From the NCBI GenBank assembly GCA_022844105.1, contig JALHMJ010000001.1:62001-126000 (forward strand): a DNA stretch of 64,000 nucleotides, read 5' to 3'. This stretch comes from Hyphomicrobium sp. (lineage in GTDB: Bacteria > Pseudomonadota > Alphaproteobacteria > Rhizobiales > Hyphomicrobiaceae). Positions 57,304 to 64,000 of this stretch are shown one piece after another. Position numbers and translations under genes: made by a program. The notes beneath the pieces are model-generated. The model was not told where the DNA came from. It searched no databases and saw only the letters and a list, made by a program, of their open reading frames with translations. Each line of letters begins with the position of its first letter. Positions within the stretch are counted from its first letter, which is position 1.

Positions 57304-59751
57304 GTGCCGTCCTTCTCGAAAAATCTAGAGATTTCGCTCCACCGCGCATTGGAGCTCGCCAATCAGCGGTCACACGAATACGCGACGTTGGAGCATTTGC
57401 TCGCCGCGTTGATCGATGACCGTGACGCGGCGGCCGTGCTCAGAGCATGCAACGTCGATGTCGACCGGTTGCGAGCCCGCATCACGGAGTATCTCGACAG
57501 CGAGTTCACCGCGATCACATCCAAGACCGTGTCGGAAGCCTCGCCGACGCCGGGCTTCCAGCGCGTCATACATCGTGCCGTCGTGCACGTTCAGTCATCC
57601 GGCCGCGAGGAAGTGACGGGCGCCAATGTGCTCGTCGCCATCTTTGCCGAGCGCGAAAGCCATGCTGCGTTCTTCCTGCAGGAGCAGGACATGACGCGCT
57701 TCGATGCCGTCCAATATATCAGCCACGGCATCGCGAAACGGCCCGGCATGTCGGAGCCGCGGGTCGTGCGTGGGGCAGAGGAGAATGAGCAAACGGAAAC
57801 GGGTGACGACAAGAAGGGCCAGCAGGACGCGCTCAATACATATTGCGTCAACCTCAATCGCAAGGCCCGCGACGGCAAGATCGATCCGTTGATCGGCCGT
57901 GAGCCGGAGGTGCTGCGCACGATCCAGGTGCTCTGCCGCCGCCAGAAGAACAACCCCCTGCTCGTCGGCGATCCCGGCGTTGGCAAGACCGCGATCGCGG
58001 AAGGATTGGCGCGCAAGATCATTCGCGGCGAAGTGCCCGAAGTTCTACGCGATGCAACGATCTTTGCCCTCGATATGGGGTCGCTGCTGGCCGGAACGCG
58101 TTACCGCGGCGATTTCGAAGAGCGGCTCAAAGCCGTCATGAAGGAGGTCGAAGCCTATCCGGGCGCGGTTTTGTTCATTGACGAAATCCATACCGTCATC
58201 GGTGCGGGGGCGACATCGGGCGGTGCGATGGATGCGTCCAATCTCTTGAAGCCGGCGCTGCAGTCGGGCGCGCTGCGCTGTATTGGATCGACCACCTATA
58301 AGGAATACCGGCAGCATTTCGAGAAGGATCGCGCGCTCGTTCGCCGTTTCCAGAAAATCGACGTCAATGAGCCGACCGTGGCCGATGCGATTGAGATCTT
58401 GAAGGGGCTGAAGCCGTACTTCGAAGAGTATCACAAGTTGAAGTACACCAACGAGGCGATCAAAGCCGCGGTGGAGCTGTCCGCGCGCTACATCCACGAC
58501 CGCAAACTACCCGACAAGGCGATTGACGTGATCGACGAAACGGGCGCGGCGCAGATGCTGGTTACGGAGGCAAAGCGTAAGAAGAAGATCACCGTAAAGG
58601 AGATCGAGACGACGATTGCCACGATGGCGCGCATTCCTCCCAAGACCGTATCCAAGACGGACTCGGATGTGCTGCACAATCTAGAAAAGGATTTGAAGCG
58701 GCTCGTCTTCGGCCAGGACAAGGCTATCTCGGCACTGGCTTCGGCGATCAAGCTTGCGCGGGCGGGCTTGCGCGAACCGGAGAAGCCGATCGGCTGCTAC
58801 CTGTTTTCGGGTCCGACGGGCGTCGGCAAAACCGAAGTTGCCAAGCAGCTCGCCAATCTGCTCGGCGTTGAACTGCTGCGCTTCGACATGTCGGAATACA
58901 TGGAGAAGCACTCGGTCTCCCGCCTCATCGGCGCGCCTCCCGGCTATGTCGGGTTCGATCAGGGTGGACTGCTGACCGACGGCGTCGATCAGCACCCGCA
59001 CTCGGTGCTGCTGCTCGACGAAATTGAAAAGGCCCATCCCGATCTCTACAATATCCTGCTGCAGGTCATGGACCACGGCAAGTTGACCGACCACTCGGGC
59101 AAGTCTGTGGACTTCAGGAACGTCATTCTCATCATGACGACGAATGCCGGCGCATCGGATCTCGCCAAGCCTCCGATGGGGTTCGAGCGCGGCCGCCGCG
59201 AAGGCGAGGACACGGATGCCGTCAACCGTATGTTCACGCCAGAGTTTCGTAACCGGCTCGATGCGGTCATTGCGTTCGGCGGCCTGCCGGCGGACGTGAT
59301 CGCACGGGTGGTTGACAAGTTCATCTTCCAGCTCGAGGCGCAGTTGTCGGAACGGTCCGTCACGATCGAACTCACGGACGCGGCGCGCAAGTGGATTGGC
59401 GAAATCGGATACGATGAGAAGTTCGGTGCGCGACCGCTCGGCCGCGTGATCCAGGAGCACATCAAGAAGCCACTTGCCGACGAACTGTTGTTTGGCAAGC
59501 TGGAGCACGGTGGCACGGTGAAGATCGATCTTGAAGGCATGGGCCTCGAAAAACGCCTGGCGTTCGAGTTCATTCCCGCCGAGCCCGGCAGCCGCAAGCC
59601 AGAATCGGGTGCGGACGACGACGATGAGCCGGAAACGGCACTGGCGGACAATGCGCCGCGCAAGGCCCTGCCCGGTCCAAAGGACAAAAAGGAAAGGCCC
59701 ACACGTTTGGCCGGTTCTGTTCCGGGCGTGCCGCGCAAGAAGGATGAGTAG
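57304..59751 (+). CDS. clpA: ATP-dependent Clp protease ATP-binding subunit ClpA
   Basis: ClpA unfolds substrates for ClpP. The 815 residues start with GTG. The N-terminal double Clp_N repeat includes [20 protein letters not shown]. Walker A of D1 is GDPGVGKT (222-229) and that of D2 is GPTGVGKT (503-510). [20 protein letters not shown] is the D2 Walker B region. The C-terminal tail is acidic and then basic and longer than in E. coli (758 residues). It follows clpS directly and is closed by a strong terminator. Confidence 0.96.
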   Translation: MPSFSKNLEISLHRALELANQRSHEYATLEHLLAALIDDRDAAAVLRACNVDVDRLRARITEYLDSEFTAITSKTVSEASPTPGFQRVIHRAVVHVQSSGREEVTGANVLVAIFAERESHAAFFLQEQDMTRFDAVQYISHGIAKRPGMSEPRVVRGAEENEQTETGDDKKGQQDALNTYCVNLNRKARDGKIDPLIGREPEVLRTIQVLCRRQKNNPLLVGDPGVGKTAIAEGLARKIIRGEVPEVLRDATIFALDMGSLLAGTRYRGDFEERLKAVMKEVEAYPGAVLFIDEIHTVIGAGATSGGAMDASNLLKPALQSGALRCIGSTTYKEYRQHFEKDRALVRRFQKIDVNEPTVADAIEILKGLKPYFEEYHKLKYTNEAIKAAVELSARYIHDRKLPDKAIDVIDETGAAQMLVTEAKRKKKITVKEIETTIATMARIPPKTVSKTDSDVLHNLEKDLKRLVFGQDKAISALASAIKLARAGLREPEKPIGCYLFSGPTGVGKTEVAKQLANLLGVELLRFDMSEYMEKHSVSRLIGAPPGYVGFDQGGLLTDGVDQHPHSVLLLDEIEKAHPDLYNILLQVMDHGKLTDHSGKSVDFRNVILIMTTNAGASDLAKPPMGFERGRREGEDTDAVNRMFTPEFRNRLDAVIAFGGLPADVIARVVDKFIFQLEAQLSERSVTIELTDAARKWIGEIGYDEKFGARPLGRVIQEHIKKPLADELLFGKLEHGGTVKIDLEGMGLEKRLAFEFIPAEPGSRKPESGADDDDEPETALADNAPRKALPGPKDKKERPTRLAGSVPGVPRKKDE

Positions 59752-59800
59752 TCCATAGCCAGCGGCTCGTCGCCGGATGGTGCGACTCGCGCTAAGGTGA

Positions 59801-59840
59801 GCGCGCCGCATAATAAAATGCGGCGCGCTTTTTCTTTTTT
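59801..59840 (+). terminator. Intrinsic terminator after clpA
   Basis: GCGCGCCGCAT (59801-59811) is the reverse complement of ATGCGGCGCGC (59818-59828), with a 6-nt A-rich loop and eleven T residues within 59829-59840. Confidence 0.95.
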
Positions 59841-59934
59841 AGGGCGCCGGCCGGTCGCAGATCCTCGCGACCGTACCTATCTTATCTGGGAAGCCCGCGT
59901 CTCGATCTTGTCGCGGAAGCTAGGGAGAATTCCG

Positions 59935-60378
59935 ATGTTTGCATGCTCCACAAGACTTTCGCGCAGGCCCGCAGCCATTCGTTCAGCCGCCCTTGCGGTT
60001 GGGAGTGCAGTGGTCGCGGCGTTTGCTGTCGCCACCTCCGTGCCGGCCGCCGCGGCCGGTGAACTGGCCGGTACGTGGAGTGGAAGTGGCACTGTGACAT
60101 TGGCGAACGGTGCGAAGGAAAAAGCTCGGTGCCGTGCCAGTTATAGTCACGCTGGCGGGAGCTCTTACGCCATGTCGGCAACCTGCGCGACGGCCGCCGC
60201 CAAGGTCTCGCAAACCGCGATTCTCAGTCAGAATACGCCGACTCGCTTTGGCGGCACGTTTTACAATCCCGAGTTCGGCGTCACCGGCCGCATCCGAGTG
60301 ATCCTCAGCGGCAAGCGCCAGACCATCTACCTCACGGGAAGCGCCGGTTTTGCGACGATCAGTATGGTGCGGCGCTGA
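59935..60378 (+). CDS. Secreted or periplasmic protein of unknown function
   Basis: The 147 residues start at ATG 59935 after TAGGGAG. A signal peptide covers about 1-41 (basic start, hydrophobic AALAVGSAVVAAFAVATSVP, cleavage likely after PAAAAG or nearby). The mature part, GELAGTWSGSGTVTLANGAK onward, is rich in Gly, Ser, Thr and aromatic residues with alternating hydrophobicity, which suggests a beta-rich fold; two cysteines (CRAS and ATCAT) could form a disulfide. I do not recognise a characterised family. It lies alone after the clpA terminator. Confidence 0.75.
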   Translation: MFACSTRLSRRPAAIRSAALAVGSAVVAAFAVATSVPAAAAGELAGTWSGSGTVTLANGAKEKARCRASYSHAGGSSYAMSATCATAAAKVSQTAILSQNTPTRFGGTFYNPEFGVTGRIRVILSGKRQTIYLTGSAGFATISMVRR

Positions 60379-60509
60379 GCTGAGTACAGGATTGTTGTAA
60401 GATGAACGGCGGCTGCAAACGGAGTTCAGAACCGGTTCAGCCATGATCTCCTAGGGTCTTGGACATGGCGGGGCAAATGGCTCCGCCTCAAGATCCACCG
60501 GAGACCGTC

Positions 60510-60851
60510 ATGACCAAACTGACCCGTACCTTCGCCTTGGCCGCCGCATTTCTTGCTGCCGGCACGGCCATCGCATCGGCCCACACCCTCGAGCAGCGCT
60601 CGATCAATCAGCGTCTTGCCATTGAGGAAGGTCGCCAGACCGGGAGCATCACGTGGTTGGAAGGCCGTCGCCTGCGCGCCGAGCAACAGCGCATTATGCG
60701 CTTGGAAAAGGTGCTCAAGGCGGACGGTCATCTATCAACGAGCGACAAGCGCATTCTGAGGAACCTGCAGAACGACGCCCGGTCGCATATCTATGCCGAA
60801 AAGACTGATAGCCGTCGCCGCCTCGGCTTTTTGCCACGCGTCGGCAACTGA
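60510..60851 (+). CDS. Small exported helical protein
   Basis: The 113 residues start at ATG 60510 after CCGGAG. A signal peptide (TKLTRTFALAAAFLAAGTAI, cleavage near ASA-HT at about 27) is followed by a charged helical region with RQTGSITWLEGRRLRAEQQR and LKADGHLSTSDKRILRNLQN. The pattern of paired ADG/TG...E/S segments resembles small periplasmic proteins common in alphaproteobacteria with EF-hand-like spacing, but key calcium ligands are incomplete. The function is unknown. A terminator follows. Confidence 0.75.
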   Translation: MTKLTRTFALAAAFLAAGTAIASAHTLEQRSINQRLAIEEGRQTGSITWLEGRRLRAEQQRIMRLEKVLKADGHLSTSDKRILRNLQNDARSHIYAEKTDSRRRLGFLPRVGN

Positions 60852-60878
60852 TTGCTTCTATTGCTCCTCCCGAAACTC

Positions 60879-60906
60879 AAGGCCGCCCCTCCGGGCGGCC
60901 TTTTTT
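60879..60906 (+). terminator. Intrinsic terminator after the small exported protein gene
   Basis: GGCCGCCC (60881-60888) pairs with GGGCGGCC (60893-60900) around CTCC, flanked by AA and six T residues to 60906. Confidence 0.95.
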
Positions 60907-61057
60907 GCGTTGGGCAGCACATCAGACGCGGAATGCAAATGTGCAACAACCGCGGCTGGCATGCGCAAACCGGTACATGGCTTAGGAGTTTGGTAAGCCC
61001 CGGCCGGTAGCGTTTCCCTGCAATGGTTTTCAGTTATTGCTGGTTATGGGGAACGTG

Positions 61058-62062
61058 ATGAGCATCCTGCGGTCGGTTTCGGTGGACGACATGGTCAGCC
61101 GCGGCAGCATTCGCGAACAGGACGTTGTGCGGATGCGCCAGTCGTTTTACGACGACGGCCTGATTGGCCGCGATGAAGCGGAAAATCTGATCCGTCTCAA
61201 TGGAGCCTGTCCCGTTCAGGACGCGGCCTGGGCGCCGTTTTTCGTGCAAGCCATGTCCGATTTCATCGTCAATCAGGCCGAGCCGGAAGGCTACGTCACG
61301 TCCGCCAACGCCGACTGGCTGATCGCAGTGATCGCGCCGGAGGGTGAGGTGCGAACGAAAACCGAACTCGATCTATTGCTGCACGTTTTGGACACGGCGC
61401 GCTGGTCGCCGGAACGTCTCGTGCGCTTTGCGCTGGAGGAGGTCCGGCGCGCGGTCGTGGAGGGCGATGGCCCACTGCGTGCCCATGGGACGCGTTCGAT
61501 GGGCAAAATCACGGACGCCGAAGTCGAGCTGGTGCGGCGGGTGCTTTATGCCTTTGGCGGCGACGGCAACATCGCCATCACGCGCGCGGAGGCCGAAGTT
61601 CTAATCGCGATCGAAGAGAGCCTTGCCGAAGGCACGCCGAGTGCGGCCTGGACGGATCTGTTTGTCAAGGCGATGGCCAACGTCATTCTGGCGGCCTCAG
61701 GCTATGCCCCACCGAGCCGGGAAGAGGCGCTGCGATCGGATGCGTGGCTCAAGTCGCGGGGCGACTTATCGGCCTCGAACCTTGTCGGTGCCATGGTGTC
61801 GAACAGCCTCGGCAGCGTCTGGAATGCATATTGCGAACAAAGTTCGGAGGAGCGGGCCCTGGCTCGACTCGAGCGGCAGCGCATCGAGATCATCACCAAT
61901 GAGGAGATCACCGAGGGTGAGGCTGCCTGGCTCGTTGAGCGGCTGACGCGGGACGACAAGCTGACGCCGACCGAACTGGCGCTCATCGATTATCTGCGCC
62001 GCGAGGCGACGATGCTGCATCCGGCACTCGTCGATCTCGTACGGCGGACGAGTGCTGCCTGA
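61058..62062 (+). CDS. Unknown protein with internal domain duplication
   Basis: The 334 residues start at ATG 61058 (GGGGAAC upstream); TTG and ATG codons at 61037 and 61046 are alternatives. It has no signal peptide or membrane segment. The protein is two related halves. Residues 18-131 (QDVVRMRQSFYDDGLIGRDE, then DAAWAPFFVQAMSDFIVN and ADWLIAVIAPEGEVRTKTEL) match 151-330 (AEVELVRRVLYAFGGDGNIA, then SAAWTDLFVKAMANVILA and AAWLVERLTRDDKLTPTEL). About 60 residues are inserted in the second half (217-280). The family is not recognised. It is a single-gene unit with its own terminator. Confidence 0.78.
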   Translation: MSILRSVSVDDMVSRGSIREQDVVRMRQSFYDDGLIGRDEAENLIRLNGACPVQDAAWAPFFVQAMSDFIVNQAEPEGYVTSANADWLIAVIAPEGEVRTKTELDLLLHVLDTARWSPERLVRFALEEVRRAVVEGDGPLRAHGTRSMGKITDAEVELVRRVLYAFGGDGNIAITRAEAEVLIAIEESLAEGTPSAAWTDLFVKAMANVILAASGYAPPSREEALRSDAWLKSRGDLSASNLVGAMVSNSLGSVWNAYCEQSSEERALARLERQRIEIITNEEITEGEAAWLVERLTRDDKLTPTELALIDYLRREATMLHPALVDLVRRTSAA

Positions 62063-62095
62063 CCCTGATCAGACCGTTAAGCGATCATTTGTTGG

Positions 62096-62122
62096 GCCCC
62101 GGTGCTGAGCGCCGGGGCTTTT
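62096..62122 (+). terminator. Intrinsic terminator after the duplicated-domain gene
   Basis: GCCCCGG (62096-62102) pairs with CCGGGGC (62112-62118), followed by TTTT. Confidence 0.87.
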
Positions 62123-62231
62123 GCTATCGAAAGGATTTGATTGGCGGGGCTCATTCCCGCCATTGCAGTTGTTAATGGTTTCAGGCCGGACGGGGCGCGC
62201 GAACCCCGGTACAGGCGCGCCATGTTGCCCG

Positions 62232-62260
62232 TTTACGTACAGTTGCGAGGCGTCTAGAAA
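62232..62260 (+). promoter_or_regulatory. Possible promoter for pccA
   Basis: TTTACG (62232-62237), a 17-bp spacer and TAGAAA (62255-62260) lie about 60 bp before the pccA start; each box matches four of six consensus positions. Further upstream, TGGCGGG/CCCGCCA (62142-62148, 62156-62162) forms a small hairpin. I found no TTTGCAAA-type PccR site. Confidence 0.38.
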
Positions 62261-62319
62261 CAGCCGTCTGTCTCCCCTTATTCCAGCCCTAAAAAAACCA
62301 AGACGGGACTGCATCCGCG

Positions 62320-64000
62320 ATGTTCAAGAAGATCCTGATTGCCAACCGCGGCGAGATCGCCTGCCGCGTCATCAAGACCGCGCGCAAAATGGGCATCAAG
62401 ACGGTGGCCGTGTACTCGGATGCCGACCGTGAGGCGCTGCACGTCGAAATGGCGGACGAGGCGGTGCATATCGGCCCGGCGCCGGCGGCCCAGTCCTACC
62501 TGATCATCGAAAAGATCATCGAAGCGTGCAAACAAACCGGGGCTGAGGCGGTTCATCCTGGTTATGGGTTCTTGTCGGAGCGTGAAGCGTTCCCGGTGGC
62601 GCTGGCCAAGGCCGGCATCGTGTTCATCGGTCCCAACCCGCATGCCATTGCGGCCATGGGCGACAAGATCGAATCCAAGAAGGCCGCAGCCGCTGCGAAC
62701 GTCTCGACGGTTCCCGGCTACATGGGCGAGATCAGCGATGAAAAGCACGCGGTGAAGATCGCCGAGGAAATCGGCTACCCCGTGATGATGAAAGCCTCCG
62801 CCGGCGGTGGCGGCAAGGGCATGCGCATCGCCTTCAATCGTGAGGAAGTCGAGGAAGGCTTCCCACTGGCAAAATCCGAGGCGAAGGCGTCGTTTGGCGA
62901 CGACCGGATGTTCATCGAGAAGTTCATCATCGATCCGCGCCACATCGAAATTCAGCTGATCGGCGATAAGCACGGGAACGTGGTCTATCTCGGCGAGCGA
63001 GAGTGTTCTATTCAGCGGCGCAATCAAAAAGTGCTCGAAGAGGCACCGTCGCCACTGCTGGATGAAAAGACCCGCAAGGCCATGGGCGAACAATCCGTCG
63101 CGCTGGCCAAGGCGGTCGGCTACGACAGCGCCGGTACGGTGGAGTTTGTCGCTGGCCAGGATCGATCGTTCTTCTTCCTTGAGATGAATACACGGCTCCA
63201 GGTTGAACATCCGGTCACGGAGATGATCACGGGTGTCGATCTCGTCGAACTCATGATCCGTGTGGCGGCGGGGGAGAAGCTTCCCTTTAAGCAGTCCGAC
63301 ATCAAACTGAACGGCTGGGCCGTCGAAAGCCGGGTCTATGCCGAAGACCCTTTTCGCAACTTTCTGCCGTCGATCGGTCGGTTAGTGAAGTACCGGCCGC
63401 CGGTGGAGGGCGTGCGCGAAGGGGCGAGCGTGCGCAACGATACCGGCGTCTTCGAGGGCGGCGAGATCTCCATGTACTACGATCCGATGATCGCCAAGCT
63501 CGTCACCCACGCATCGACGCGCGAAAAAGCGATTGCGGCCCAGGCCGACGCGCTCGATGCGTTCTATATCGACGGCATTCAGCATAATATTCCCTTCCTG
63601 CAGGCGGTGATGCAGCACCCGCGCTGGATCTCGGGCAAAATTTCAACCGGTTTTATCAAGGAAGAATATCCAGACGGCTTCAAGGCACGCGCGGCCGAAG
63701 GCGAGGAACGGCGTGTGCTGGCCTCTGTCGCTGCCGTGATCGATCACCAGCAGAACATACGCCGCCGTAAGATTACCCACCAGATGTCGGGCACAGCGGT
63801 CAGCTTTGCCAAGACGCGCGTCGTCAAGATCGGTGACGACCGGCTTAAAATGGAAGTTGCCGGAGATGGTCACTCGTTCGCGGTGACGATGATTGGACCT
63901 GACGATGCGCTTGGGGAGACGATCTCGATCGTTTCAAGCTGGGCGCCCGGTGATCCGATCTGGCACGGCAAGGTGAACAACCGCGACGTGTCGATCATGG
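62320..64000 (+). CDS. pccA: Propionyl-CoA carboxylase alpha subunit (biotin carboxylase), 3' end outside the window
   Basis: PccA carboxylates biotin with ATP and bicarbonate. The open frame runs from ATG 62320 to the right edge, 560 codons without a stop. It begins FKKILIANRGEIACRVIKTA. The ATP-grasp signatures KASAGGGGKGMR and FLEMNTRLQVEHPVTE are intact, as is GERECSIQRRNQKVLEEAPS. GWAVESRVYAEDPFRNFLPS is typical of PccA, and the extended part after residue 450 is the region that joins the carboxylase to the biotin carrier domain, which lies beyond the window. The partner subunit is pccB at 43340. Confidence 0.94.
   Translation, partial: MFKKILIANRGEIACRVIKTARKMGIKTVAVYSDADREALHVEMADEAVHIGPAPAAQSYLIIEKIIEACKQTGAEAVHPGYGFLSEREAFPVALAKAGIVFIGPNPHAIAAMGDKIESKKAAAAANVSTVPGYMGEISDEKHAVKIAEEIGYPVMMKASAGGGGKGMRIAFNREEVEEGFPLAKSEAKASFGDDRMFIEKFIIDPRHIEIQLIGDKHGNVVYLGERECSIQRRNQKVLEEAPSPLLDEKTRKAMGEQSVALAKAVGYDSAGTVEFVAGQDRSFFFLEMNTRLQVEHPVTEMITGVDLVELMIRVAAGEKLPFKQSDIKLNGWAVESRVYAEDPFRNFLPSIGRLVKYRPPVEGVREGASVRNDTGVFEGGEISMYYDPMIAKLVTHASTREKAIAAQADALDAFYIDGIQHNIPFLQAVMQHPRWISGKISTGFIKEEYPDGFKARAAEGEERRVLASVAAVIDHQQNIRRRKITHQMSGTAVSFAKTRVVKIGDDRLKMEVAGDGHSFAVTMIGPDDALGETISIVSSWAPGDPIWHGKVNNRDVSIM

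Overview
The window is 64 kb of a GC-rich chromosome from an alphaproteobacterium, most likely of the order Hyphomicrobiales (Rhizobiales). This placement is inferred from gene order (rplQ, Do-type protease, rarA, crcB, pseudouridine synthase, HAD phosphatase, ATP12, pccB), a short adenylate kinase, a clpS-clpA pair, a small phasin with a PhaR-like site, and paired propionyl-CoA carboxylase genes. There is no rRNA operon, prophage, insertion sequence or CRISPR array.

Positions 1-35,700 are almost entirely the core transcription and translation superoperon on the + strand. The order is a katG 3' end, tRNA-Gly(TCC), tuf copy 1, a ybjQ-type gene, tRNA-Trp(CCA), secE-nusG, rplK-rplA, a probable L10 leader, rplJ-rplL, rpoB-rpoC, rpsL-rpsG-fusA and tuf copy 2. 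The S10, spc and alpha clusters follow: rpsJ-rplC-rplD-rplW-rplB-rpsS-rplV-rpsC-rplP-rpmC-rpsQ, rplN-rplX-rplE-rpsN-rpsH-rplF-rplR-rpsE-rpmD-rplO-secY-adk, then rpsM-rpsK-rpoA-rplQ. The genes are tightly packed, several share ATGA or TGATG junctions, and the RNA polymerase subunit genes are bordered by related GC-rich hairpins. The two tuf genes look identical over their coding length and no further. Their product has a non-canonical switch I sequence.

Positions 35,700-45,000 hold housekeeping and envelope genes on the + strand: a periplasmic Do-family protease, rarA, an orphan Tae4-like amidase with a small two-helix membrane protein, crcB, an RluA-family pseudouridine synthase, two small membrane proteins, a HAD phosphatase, an ATP12-type F1 assembly factor and pccB. 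Positions 44,880-45,990 carry a low-GC HEPN-like gene followed by a SUKH (SMI1/KNR4) gene, the most accessory-looking patch. Positions 45,990-49,190 are on the - strand: a PsiE-family membrane protein, a CNT nucleoside transporter, a J-domain protein and panC.

Positions 49,350-64,000 hold putA, a VWA-like protein, a membrane J-domain protein, a convergent D-Ala-D-Ala carboxypeptidase with a SPOR domain, a phasin with a PhaR-type operator, clpS-clpA, two small secreted proteins, a protein built from an internal duplication, and the start of pccA, whose partner pccB lies 18 kb upstream. Terminators are clear after rpoC, rplQ, the phasin, clpA, the second small secreted protein and the duplicated-domain protein.
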